A stretch of DNA of 64,000 nucleotides, from positions 4,340,001-4,404,000 of the forward strand of contig NZ_CP015839.1 in assembly GCF_001651805.1 (NCBI RefSeq). Reading direction: 5' to 3'. This DNA comes from Marinobacterium aestuarii. Lineage in GTDB: Bacteria > Pseudomonadota > Gammaproteobacteria > Pseudomonadales > Balneatricaceae. The position numbers were made by a program, and so were the translations under genes. The notes below the pieces were generated by a model. The model was not told the DNA's origin. It was given only the letters and a program-made list of their open reading frames with translations, and made no database searches. Positions 36,233 to 46,663 of the stretch are shown here, piece by piece. Each line of letters starts with the position of its first letter. Positions within the stretch are counted from its first letter, which is position 1.

Positions 36233-38689
36233 CTAGGACGGACGGCGGTTGCGCGAGCGCGGCCGACGGCTCTTGCCTGCAGGCTTCTTGCCGGCGGGCT
36301 TGGCGCCGTTACCGGCATTGCCGCCTTCAGACTTGGCACTCGAGCGGTCGTCCAGCTTGCCTTCAGCCAAACGCTCACGCGTGCTCTTGGTCTTGCCGGA
36401 GCCAGGTTTGTCGAGCAGCTCGAAATCGATCTTGCGCTCATCCAGGTCCACCCGCAGCACCTTCACCCGCACGGCATCGCCGAGCTTGTAGGTCTTGCGC
36501 ATGCGCTCACCCACCAGACGCTGCTTGGCGGCATCGAAGTGATAGTAGTCCGACGGCAGCGCAGTAATATGCACCAGACCTTCGACGTACACCTGCTTGA
36601 GCTCGACAAAGCAGCCAAAGCCGGTCACGGCGGTAATCACGCCTTCGTGCTCCTCGCCCACCTGATCCAGCATGTACTCGCACTTGAGCCAGGACATGAC
36701 ATCCCGGGTGGCATCATCGGCGCGACGCTCGGTCATGGAGCAGTGCTCGCCCAGCTGCACCATCTGCTCTTCTGTGTAGCGGTAACGAAACTGCGGATTG
36801 GACTTGAAGCCATCCGGCCGGCGCATGGTCTTGGACGAGCCGCTGCTGAAGGCCGACTTGAGGCGATCCATCAGTGAGCGATCACCCTCGGCATGAATGG
36901 CGGCACGAATCGCCCTGTGCACCAGCAGATCCGGATAACGACGGATCGGCGAGGTGAAGTGAGTATAGGCCGCATAGGCCAGACCAAAGTGCCCCAGATT
37001 TTCAGGGCTGTACACGGCCTGGCGCATGGAGCGCAGCATCATGGTCTGTACGACCAGACGATCCGGACGCTTTTCGATCTGCGCCGCCAGTTTCTGGTAC
37101 TCGGACGGCTCCGGCTTATCGCCACCACCGAGTGACAGACCCAGCTCACCCAGATAAGCCCGCAAGCTCACCAGCTTCTGCTCTTTCGGGCCTTCATGGA
37201 TGCGGTAGAGTGCCGGCACCTTGAGCTTGGCCAGGAAACGCGCCGTCGCCACGTTGGCGCACAGCATGCACTCTTCGATCACCTTGTGGGCGTCGTTGCG
37301 CACGACCGGTACTATCTCTTCGATCTTGCGCGCTGCGGAGAACAGGATACGGGTCTCGGTGGTCTCGAAATCGATGGCACCGCGCACATCCCGCGCCTTG
37401 CGCAGCCCAAAGTACAGGCTGTACAGGTCTTCAAGGTGCGGCACAACGGCGGCATATTCACCCCGCAGCTGCTTGCCCTGGGCGCTTTTCGGCTCTGTCA
37501 GCATGGTGGAGACCTTGTTGTAGGTCAGGCGCGCATGGGACTGAATCACCGCTTCATAGAACTGGTAACCCGACAGCTTGCCGCTGGCGCTGATGGTCAT
37601 CTCGCACACCATCGCCAGACGATCCACATGGGGGTTCAGCGAGCAGAGGCCGTTGGACAGCACTTCAGGCAGCATGGGCACGACAAACTCGGGGAAGTAC
37701 ACCGAGTTGCCGCGGCTGATACCTTCCTTGTCGAGCTCAGTGCCGGGGCGGACATACCAGGACACATCGGCAATCGCCACCCACAGACGCCAGCCGCCGG
37801 TGCGCTTGCGCTCGGCATAGACAGCATCGTCGAAATCCTTGGCGTCTTCACCGTCGATGGTGACCAGCGGCAGATGGCGCAGGTCGACACGGTTCAGCTT
37901 GGCGGATTCCTCCACCTCAGCCGACAGACTGGCCACTTCCTGACGCACGGCATCGGGCCATTCATCGGGAATTTCGTAGTTGTGGATGGCCACCTTGATT
38001 TCCATGCCCGGCGCCATGTGATCGCCCAGCACTTCGACCACGCGGGCCTCAGGGATCTCGTGCTTGCCCGGCTGCTGCAACAGCTCGGCCACCACCAGCT
38101 GGCCATCACGGAACGGTGGGCTGCCCGTGCGGTCCGCCGCGATCATGATCTGCTGGGTGATGCGCTGGTTTTCCGGAATCAGGTAGCCCAGGTCGCCCTG
38201 CACCTTATAGCGCCCCACCAGAGTGCGGGTACCGCGCTCGAGCACTTCGATAATCTTGCCTTCGCGGCGGCCGCGGTAGTCAATGCTGACTTCCTGCACC
38301 AGCACACGGTCACCGTCGAATACCTGACGCATCTGACGCGGGCTGATGAACAGGTCATCGCCTTTGGCGTCCGGCGATACAAAACCAAAGCCATCGCGGT
38401 GGCCGATAACACGGCCGGCGATAAGATCCATTTTCTTGATGATGCCGAATTCGCTGCGACGGTTGCTCATCAGCTGGCCGTCACGGCACATGGCCTTCAG
38501 GCGGCGGGACACCGCTTCAACACAGTCTTCATCATCGATACCCAGCTCACGGCACAGGCGGCCGTGGCTGATCGGCGCGCCCCACTCCTGCAGGAATTCC
38601 AGCAGGAAGTCGCGGCTCGGTGCCGGCTTGCCATATTTTTCTGCTTCGGCCTGAGCCTGGGGGTCACGTTTTAGCCAGTCGTTTGTCAT
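36233..38689 (-). CDS. rnr: Ribonuclease R
   Basis: 818 residues (E. coli 813). A 3'-5' exoribonuclease that degrades structured RNA and takes part in trans-translation and rRNA quality control. The N-terminal winged helix (about 25-85), two cold-shock domains (about 90-250), the RNB catalytic domain with DGEDAKDFDDA at 279-289, an S1 domain (about 655-735) and a basic lysine/arginine tail (GKKPAGKSRRPRSRNRRPS) are all present. The ATG at 38689 fits family N termini. The 299-base gap upstream (38690-38988) holds no gene and probably its promoter. Confidence 0.95.
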   Translation of the reverse strand: MTNDWLKRDPQAQAEAEKYGKPAPSRDFLLEFLQEWGAPISHGRLCRELGIDDEDCVEAVSRRLKAMCRDGQLMSNRRSEFGIIKKMDLIAGRVIGHRDGFGFVSPDAKGDDLFISPRQMRQVFDGDRVLVQEVSIDYRGRREGKIIEVLERGTRTLVGRYKVQGDLGYLIPENQRITQQIMIAADRTGSPPFRDGQLVVAELLQQPGKHEIPEARVVEVLGDHMAPGMEIKVAIHNYEIPDEWPDAVRQEVASLSAEVEESAKLNRVDLRHLPLVTIDGEDAKDFDDAVYAERKRTGGWRLWVAIADVSWYVRPGTELDKEGISRGNSVYFPEFVVPMLPEVLSNGLCSLNPHVDRLAMVCEMTISASGKLSGYQFYEAVIQSHARLTYNKVSTMLTEPKSAQGKQLRGEYAAVVPHLEDLYSLYFGLRKARDVRGAIDFETTETRILFSAARKIEEIVPVVRNDAHKVIEECMLCANVATARFLAKLKVPALYRIHEGPKEQKLVSLRAYLGELGLSLGGGDKPEPSEYQKLAAQIEKRPDRLVVQTMMLRSMRQAVYSPENLGHFGLAYAAYTHFTSPIRRYPDLLVHRAIRAAIHAEGDRSLMDRLKSAFSSGSSKTMRRPDGFKSNPQFRYRYTEEQMVQLGEHCSMTERRADDATRDVMSWLKCEYMLDQVGEEHEGVITAVTGFGCFVELKQVYVEGLVHITALPSDYYHFDAAKQRLVGERMRKTYKLGDAVRVKVLRVDLDERKIDFELLDKPGSGKTKSTRERLAEGKLDDRSSAKSEGGNAGNGAKPAGKKPAGKSRRPRSRNRRPS

Positions 38690-38946
38690 TAATAATCCAG
38701 TTAGGTCCTTGATCCCAGAAACATGATAGATGCGAATGCAGTGGGACGCCTGCGACGTTGCGCCCGCGCCCACAGCCCTGCGCAAAGGCATGGATCTGAA
38801 CGAACGTACCCGGTCCGCTTGAATACCCGGTTGTACCCGACAACACAGTGTGTCGGCGCGATCGGTGCCCGCAGGCAACAGGAGGAGGCTCCGTCAGAGC
38901 CCTGTCACATCTCCCGTGCAGCTTATTGAACTGCCCGACCGGTCAA

Positions 38947-38978
38947 GCAAAAAATTGAGCCGACTCTCAGGCCGGCTC
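38947..38978 (-). terminator. Terminator after secF
   Basis: On the minus strand, stem GAGCCG/CGGCTC with a ten-base loop, followed by AATTTTTTG, ten bases after the secF stop. Confidence 0.8.
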
Positions 38979-38988
38979 GGGGAGTCTA

Positions 38989-39912
38989 TCACGGCAACTC
39001 GTCGACCACGTCGTCTTCTTTGGGCGGCGGTATCAGGTCATCCCGACTCACCCCCATCAACAGCATGACATTGGCAGCCACATAGATAGACGAGTAGGTA
39101 CCCACCCCTATGCCCACCAGCAACGCCAGTGCAAAGCCGTGGATGGTCTCGCCACCGAATATCGCCAGCGCCAGTACCACCAGCAAGGTGGTAAAGGATG
39201 TCATCAGGGTACGGCTGAGGGTTTGCGTCAGCGAGATGTTGATCACCTCGACCGCGTCTTCCTTGCGCAGCAGACGGAAGTTCTCGCGGATACGGTCGAA
39301 TACCACGATGGTATCGTTGAGCGAATAACCGATCACCGCCAGCACCGCCGCCAGCACCGTCAGATCAAACTCTATCCCCATCACCGAGAAGAAACCCAGG
39401 GTGATGATGACGTCGTGGGCCAGCGCCAGCACCGAGCCCACCGAGAACTTGAACTGAAAGCGAAAGGCGATGTACAGCATGATCATGAACAGCGCCATGA
39501 GCATGCCCAGACCGCCCTGTTCACGCAGTTCTTCGCCGACCTGAGCACCGACGTATTCGTTACGGCGCAGTTCCAGCTTCTGGGTTTCGCCCGCCTGCAG
39601 CGCAGCCAGTACGGCGTCTCCGAGCTTGGGATCATGAGTTTCACCCATGCGGATCAGTACATCGGTGGCGGCACCGAAGTTCTGTACGGTCACATCCTGA
39701 TAACCGGCTTCATTCATTAGCTGACGGATCTTGCCAAGATCCGCATCCTGCTCATACCCCACTTCCACCAGGCTACCACCGGTGAAATCGAGGCCGAATT
39801 GCAGCCCCTTGGTCGCCAGGGATCCCAGCGAGATCAGCAGCAGCAGGGCCGAGATCGCGAATGCGATCTTGCCAAGCCCCATAAAGTTGATGATTTTGTT
39901 CTGCTTTGCCAT
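38989..39912 (-). CDS. secF: Protein translocase subunit SecF
   Basis: 307 residues with six membrane segments and one large periplasmic loop (about 40-130). The family motif of the RND-like core is seen in GYSLNDTIVVFDRIRENF (about 197-214), and FGLDFTGGSLVEVGYE opens the periplasmic part. With SecD it uses the proton gradient to pull secreted proteins through SecYEG. It starts ten bases after secD. Confidence 0.97.
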   Translation of the reverse strand: MAKQNKIINFMGLGKIAFAISALLLLISLGSLATKGLQFGLDFTGGSLVEVGYEQDADLGKIRQLMNEAGYQDVTVQNFGAATDVLIRMGETHDPKLGDAVLAALQAGETQKLELRRNEYVGAQVGEELREQGGLGMLMALFMIMLYIAFRFQFKFSVGSVLALAHDVIITLGFFSVMGIEFDLTVLAAVLAVIGYSLNDTIVVFDRIRENFRLLRKEDAVEVINISLTQTLSRTLMTSFTTLLVVLALAIFGGETIHGFALALLVGIGVGTYSSIYVAANVMLLMGVSRDDLIPPPKEDDVVDELP

Positions 39913-39922
39913 AACCTGTTCC

Positions 39923-41776
39923 TCAGAGCGCCAAGCGGTTGAGCTTGCGCCCGCCGTAAGTCAGATTCACCAGCGCCCGTGTGACCACAATCGCCGTGAA
40001 CATCGAGGTCACAATCCCCACCGACAGCGTCACTGCAAAGCCCTTGACGGGGCCTGTACCCATCGCGAACAGAATCAGCGCGGCGATCAGCGTAGTGACG
40101 TTGGCATCCAGAATAGTGGTGAAGGCGCGGCTGAAACCGGCATTGATGGCCGACTGCCCCGGCACACCGTTATTCAGCTCCTCCCGTATACGGGAGAAAA
40201 TAAGCACGTTGGCATCCACCGCCATACCCACCGTCAGCACGATACCGGCAATACCCGGCAACGTCAGTGTGGCCGACATCAGCGACATGACCGCCACTAG
40301 CAGCACCAGGTTCAGCGACAGGGCGATGTTGGCCAGAATGCCGAACACACGGTAGTAAAGCACCATGAAGACCAGCACCAGCGCCAGGCCGATCTTCACC
40401 GACATCACACCCAGCGCTATATTCTCGGCGCCCAGACTCGGGCCTATGCTGCGCTCTTCAACGAAGTAGATCGGCGCCGCCAGGGCACCGGCGCGTAACA
40501 GCAGCGCCAGCTCAGACGATTCTGTGGCACTGTCCAGGCCGGTAATGCGGAACTGCGAGCCCAGCACCGACTGGATGGTCGCCAGCGAAATAATCTTCTT
40601 CTCGACGTAGGGAATACGCCGCTCTTCCAGCACACCATCTACAGTTTCGGTCAGGGTGCGGCTCTTGTACTCGACGAAGAGTACCGCCATGCGACGCTGA
40701 ATGGCGTTGCGCGTGACACGCCCCATCATCTGGCCGCCCTTGGCATCCAGCGTAATGGACACCTGCGGCTGACCGTTCTCGTCGAAGGCCGCCTGGGCAT
40801 TGGCAACGCTGGAGCCGGTAATGATGATGTCACGCTCGATGGTGGCATCCCGGCCCGGCTGGCTGCGGAACTCGTAGGTTTCGGTGGTGACGCCGGTCGC
40901 CTGGGGCGAAGCTTCGAGGCGGAACTCAAGATTCGCCGTCTTGCCGATAATGCGCTTGGCCGCAGCGGCATCCTGCACACCCGGCAACTGCACCACGATG
41001 CGGTTGCGGCCCTGACGCTGCACCAGCGGCTCGGCTACGCCCAGCTCGTTGACACGGTTGCGCAGGGTGGTGAGGTTCTGCTTGACGGCATAGTCCTCGA
41101 TATCGCGCACCGTCTGCTCGGTCAGGTTGATAACGACAAAAAAGGCGCCATCCACGGTTTCATCGGACAACAGAAATTCGGGGTAGTCCTTGCGCAGCAG
41201 ACTGCGGGCTTCATCCCGCATCGCCTCATCGGCAAACTTGACCTCAAGGCTGCCGTCGGCACGGTGATCCACCAGCCGGTAACGCAGCTTTTCCTGTCGC
41301 AGCTTGGTCTTGATCTCGGAGACATAAACATCAAGACGCTGCGCCACGGCCTGCACAGTGTCGACTTCCAGCAGGAAGTGCACGCCGCCACGCAAATCCA
41401 GGCCCAGCTTCATCGGGCCTGCACCCAAAGCGCGCAGCCAGTCCGGCGTAGTGGGGGCCAGGTTCATCGCCACCACATACTGCTCGCCCACCACTTTGGC
41501 AATAACAGCCTTGGCCCGCAGCTGGCTTTCACCATCGGCGAAACGCACCAGACCACTGCCATCTTGCAGCTCAACGTCTTTAGCGCTGATGCCTTCACGC
41601 TCCAGCTCAGTGGAGATGCGCTGCAGCAACGGCTCATCCACTTGATAAACTTCGCGCGTGCCCGACAGCTGGATGGCATAGTCATCGGGGTACAGGTTGG
41701 GCGCCGCATACAACAGGCCCAGTGCCAGCAGCAGCAGAATCAGCAGGTTTTTCCACAGAGGGTAGCGATTGAGCAT
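39923..41776 (-). CDS. secD: Protein translocase subunit SecD
   Basis: 617 residues: one N-terminal membrane segment (MLNRYPLWKNLLILLLLALG), a large periplasmic region (about 30-450, with LGLDLRGGVHFLLEV), and five membrane segments after that, including GMAVDANVLIFSRIREEL. Length and layout are normal for SecD. The ATG at 41776 is the family start. A terminator-like hairpin lies between yajC and secD, so secDF may have a partly separate supply. Confidence 0.97.
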   Translation of the reverse strand: MLNRYPLWKNLLILLLLALGLLYAAPNLYPDDYAIQLSGTREVYQVDEPLLQRISTELEREGISAKDVELQDGSGLVRFADGESQLRAKAVIAKVVGEQYVVAMNLAPTTPDWLRALGAGPMKLGLDLRGGVHFLLEVDTVQAVAQRLDVYVSEIKTKLRQEKLRYRLVDHRADGSLEVKFADEAMRDEARSLLRKDYPEFLLSDETVDGAFFVVINLTEQTVRDIEDYAVKQNLTTLRNRVNELGVAEPLVQRQGRNRIVVQLPGVQDAAAAKRIIGKTANLEFRLEASPQATGVTTETYEFRSQPGRDATIERDIIITGSSVANAQAAFDENGQPQVSITLDAKGGQMMGRVTRNAIQRRMAVLFVEYKSRTLTETVDGVLEERRIPYVEKKIISLATIQSVLGSQFRITGLDSATESSELALLLRAGALAAPIYFVEERSIGPSLGAENIALGVMSVKIGLALVLVFMVLYYRVFGILANIALSLNLVLLVAVMSLMSATLTLPGIAGIVLTVGMAVDANVLIFSRIREELNNGVPGQSAINAGFSRAFTTILDANVTTLIAALILFAMGTGPVKGFAVTLSVGIVTSMFTAIVVTRALVNLTYGGRKLNRLAL

Positions 41777-41850
41777 AGGTCGCCCTGTTCGTTCAGCACC
41801 GCGCCTGCGCCAGCTGCGCACGCGGCATGCAATACATCCGGTGGTTAAAT

Positions 41851-41879
41851 AAAAACGCCACTGTAACAGTGGCGTTTTC
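41851..41879 (-). terminator. Terminator or attenuator between yajC and secD
   Basis: A perfect 12-bp stem, AAAACGCCACTG/CAGTGGCGTTTT, with a three-base loop. On the minus strand the T-run GGCGTTTTTAT completes a textbook terminator inside the otherwise compact operon. Confidence 0.85.
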
Positions 41880-41892
41880 CGTCAGGCGGGCA

Positions 41893-42225
41893 TCAGATAT
41901 TTTTGATCGTGCCCTTGGGCAGTGCCGCCGCCACATGAGCTTTCTGGAAGCTCAGCTGGGTGCCTTCGCAGACTTCCAGTACCACATAGTCATCGCTGAC
42001 CTTGGCGACCTTGCCGATAATGCCGCCAGCGGTGAGCACTTCATCACCCTTGGCCAGATTGCCGATCAGGGCTTTGTGGTCTTTTGCACGTTTGGCCTGC
42101 GGGCGCCACATGAAGAAGTAGAAGATCAGACCAAAGCCGACCAGAAACAGAATGTTGAAAATGCCTGGATCCAAACCGCCGACGCCGGTCTCTGCCGCCT
42201 GGGCTGAAGAAATCAGAAAGCTCAT
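41893..42225 (-). CDS. yajC: Sec translocon accessory protein YajC
   Basis: 110 residues with one membrane anchor (about 20-41, FNILFLVGFGLIFYFFMWRP) and a small cytoplasmic domain (GDEVLTAGGIIGKVAKVSDD). It associates with SecDF. It starts 36 bases after tgt and is in its standard place in the queA-tgt-yajC-secDF order. Confidence 0.96.
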   Translation of the reverse strand: MSFLISSAQAAETGVGGLDPGIFNILFLVGFGLIFYFFMWRPQAKRAKDHKALIGNLAKGDEVLTAGGIIGKVAKVSDDYVVLEVCEGTQLSFQKAHVAAALPKGTIKNI

Positions 42226-42261
42226 CTAGCTTTACTCCTTAGAACGTTGAAATGCTGTGAC

Positions 42262-44444
<2,183 letters not shown>

Positions 44445-44527
44445 CACAGCTCGAACAGATATTTGTGGAAAGGGAGCGGATTGTACCGGAAGCACAGGTT
44501 TTTTTCAGCGGTTTTGGCCGCCAGCGA

Positions 44528-44555
44528 TTGACCCGCCAGCAAAGGTACCTATAAT
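44528..44555 (+). promoter_or_regulatory. Promoter of tRNA-Leu
   Basis: TTGACC at 44528-44533, 16-base spacer, perfect TATAAT at 44550-44555, 13 bases before the tRNA. Confidence 0.8.
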
Positions 44556-44568
44556 ACGTGCTCGCTAC

Positions 44569-44655
44569 GCCAGTGTGGTGAAATTGGTAGACACAGGGGA
44601 TTCAAAATCCCCCGCCCTTAAAAGCGTGCCGGTTCGAGTCCGGCCACTGGTACCA
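44569..44655 (+). tRNA. tRNA-Leu (anticodon CAA)
   Basis: 87 bases with encoded CCA and the long variable arm of a class II tRNA. Acceptor GCCAGTG/CACTGGT, anticodon loop TTCAAAA. It reads UUG. A terminator follows within 12 bases, so it is a single-gene unit. Confidence 0.97.
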
Positions 44656-44666
44656 TCTCAGAAGAG

Positions 44667-44690
44667 GCTTGCAGCAATGCAGGCTTTTTT
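44667..44690 (+). terminator. Terminator after tRNA-Leu
   Basis: Stem GCTTGCA/TGCAGGC (one G-T pair), four-base loop, then six T residues. Confidence 0.8.
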
Positions 44691-44894
44691 CGTATCTGGC
44701 CCATGAAAACGTCCTGATGCCAGGCAAGAAGCTCCCAATCAATCACGGGCCAGCACAATGGGATGCGGCAACAGACGCCTGGGTGAGTGAAGAAGTGCTG
44801 CATACACCCGCACCTTGCTTGCGCAGCGAGAAGCTATTTGCAAGCCGAGTTGAAAACGGGCTCTCTCACAATGACCAAACACAGAGACTAGCCG

Positions 44895-45254
44895 ATGAAC
44901 TTCAGAGACCCATTCGGACGCCAGGCGAAAAGAAGCGAGCGCGAATACGCCTCGCTACGGCAGAAACTGCCAGGCGCAGGCGTCACCACCCGGGCCGATG
45001 CCGAGCAGCTGATAGAGACCGTAGGCAAACGCGGCAAGTACGGTTTAATGATTATTATTCCGCTGACATTACTGTTGATGCTGCTCATACCCGAAGGGCG
45101 TATTATTTTCGGCGCAGCCGGTACTATGGTGGGTCTGTGGGCATATATAACCAGCCGCAAGATTCAGGGTCACGTTCAGCGTTATATCAAAGAGGAGCTC
45201 ACCACGGACAGCGACTGCGAATCAGCGCCCCCCGACGACTCCGCAACCTTGTAG
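44895..45254 (+). CDS. Small inner-membrane protein of unknown function
   Basis: 119 residues. A charged N-terminal third (about 1-48, many Arg/Lys/Glu) precedes two adjacent membrane segments (about 49-66, YGLMIIIPLTLLLMLLIP, and 70-87, IFGAAGTMVGLWAYI), then a basic stretch and an acidic, proline-containing tail. Both ends are probably cytoplasmic. I do not recognise the family. The ribosome site is weak, and the gene stands between tRNA-Leu and a decayed gene, so expression is uncertain. Confidence 0.6.
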   Translation: MNFRDPFGRQAKRSEREYASLRQKLPGAGVTTRADAEQLIETVGKRGKYGLMIIIPLTLLLMLLIPEGRIIFGAAGTMVGLWAYITSRKIQGHVQRYIKEELTTDSDCESAPPDDSATL

Positions 45255-45422
45255 TTGCAGCCAGGTAGTCTTTTCCGGCTCAAGATCATCGCGACTGCGA
45301 GGCCACCAAGCCCCGCCGCTCGTTCCCGACCGAGACATCCGTGATGAAGGTGCTCTAGCCTGCCTTACATCTTATCGCCAAGAAGTGGACGATGCCGATA
45401 CGGGCCGGGAACAGGCAACGCT

Positions 45423-45806
45423 GACTTCATTTCCACAGGCCCCATTGCTGAAGCCCGCCACCTCTTTCCCGGCAAACGCTGCCACATGCACAACACGGCG
45501 CTCACGGCGGTACGTACCGAACGCCGCGAACTCCTGGCGTTGGCAGAGCACATGACTCGCTTGATCCCCGACGCAACGGGCCCCGTGTCCTTCTTCATCC
45601 CGCTGCGGGGCTTCTCAGAGCACGATAGCCCCCGCGGCCATTTGCACGACCCATCGCTACCACCTGTATTCGCGGCACACTTGCAATCCCTCCGCCCTTC
45701 CAACCTTGATCTGCGCGAGTTCGACTTCCACATCAACGACCATCAGTTTGCGGACACCATCGTCGAACAGGTAGTCAAGTACACAAAGCTGTGCAATACA
45801 GGCTAA
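45423..45806 (+). pseudogene. C-terminal remnant of a Tm-1-like ATP-binding (UPF0261) protein
   Basis: The frame reads GPIAEARHLFPGKRCHMHN, then RTERRELLALAEHM, GPVSFFIPLRGFSEHD and HINDHQFADTIVEQV, which follows the C-terminal end of UPF0261 proteins (a histidine-asparagine pair, an arginine-threonine pair, then GPV-IPLRG-S-D). The family is about 400 residues; only the last 125 or so remain and no start or upstream part is readable. The tail of the reading frame is intact, so decay by deletion of the 5' part is likely. Confidence 0.65.
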
Positions 45807-45967
45807 AAGCCGCAAAATCTGAAGGGCTATGTGAGTTTTATTGACACATGGTAGATACTGCAAGAATACGGTAAAACGCCGCACACCGCGAAATCAGGTC
45901 AGCTGAAAAGAGCTTCTCTCATGTTGCTTTTATACCTATTCGTCGCGCTAACTCAGATGCCCCAGCC

Positions 45968-46444
45968 TCACACCGAGTACTCCAGCGGCAGTTCGGTGGT
46001 GCACTTGATCTCCGACATGCTGATATTGGAATGCAGCTCCTTGATATGGGGCAGGCGCAGTATGTTCTCCCGCACAAAGACTTCGTACTGCTGGATATCC
46101 GGCATCACTATCTTCAGCAAATAATCGGTGGCGCCGGCCATGGTGTAGCACTCCACCACCTGGGGATAGGTTTCCATGGCCTGCTCGAACTCGGCGAGAT
46201 TTTCCCAGCCGTGGCTCGACAAACGCACATCGGCAAACACCACTACCCCCAGATTCAGCTGTTTGCGATCCAGCACCGCGAACTTGCCCTTGATCACGCC
46301 CTCTTCCTGCATGCGATTGATACGGCGCCAGCAGGGTGACTGCGACAGCCCCACCCGCTCCGCAATCTCGGCGGCCGAAAGGTCCGCATTGCTTTGCAAC
46401 AACGCCAGTATCTGGCGATCCAGGGAACTCAGGGTAGCACTCAT
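45968..46444 (-). CDS. Lrp/AsnC-family transcriptional regulator
   Basis: 158 residues. N-terminal helix-turn-helix (about 5-60: LDRQILALLQSNADLSAAEI, then VGLSQSPCWRRINRMQEEGV) and a C-terminal RAM ligand-binding domain (about 70-150, CYTMAGATDYLLKIVMPD). It starts 220 bases from, and divergent to, the indolepyruvate oxidoreductase gene. Lrp proteins of this type commonly sense an amino acid and control its catabolism, so control of the neighbour by an aromatic amino acid is a fair inference. The ATG at 46444 is preferred over an upstream frame extension. Confidence 0.9.
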   Translation of the reverse strand: MSATLSSLDRQILALLQSNADLSAAEIAERVGLSQSPCWRRINRMQEEGVIKGKFAVLDRKQLNLGVVVFADVRLSSHGWENLAEFEQAMETYPQVVECYTMAGATDYLLKIVMPDIQQYEVFVRENILRLPHIKELHSNISMSEIKCTTELPLEYSV

Positions 46445-46483
46445 TGCAATGGACTCCAGTGGACTGACCATAAGCAGAGAAAG

Positions 46484-46573
46484 ACACGGATAAGATTATT
46501 TATTCAAAAAATAACAATATATTGAAAATATCATGCACTAAACACACAAGATGTTGCATGAATAGACAAAAAA
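46484..46573. promoter_or_regulatory. AT-rich divergent control region between the Lrp regulator and the oxidoreductase
   Basis: About 90 bases of strongly AT-rich DNA (for example TTATTCAAAAAATAAC, CAATATATTGAAAATAT) in a GC-rich window. Lrp-type regulators bind such tracts cooperatively. A TATATT/TTGAAA mixture allows promoters in both directions. Confidence 0.5.
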
Positions 46574-46663
46574 ATGCGACCCCAACTCAGTACCATAGTT
46601 AACCAATACCCGCCTGACTACGCATGCCAATGGCATACAAGCAAGAATAAAAGAGGTGACAAG

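Noticed and set aside
37196-38674. 492-residue plus-strand frame over rnr
   Set aside because: Antisense shadow of ribonuclease R with biased composition.
44569-45967. Genomic island integrated at tRNA-Leu
   Set aside because: No repeat of the tRNA 3' end and no integrase is visible downstream; the nearby remnants look like local decay.
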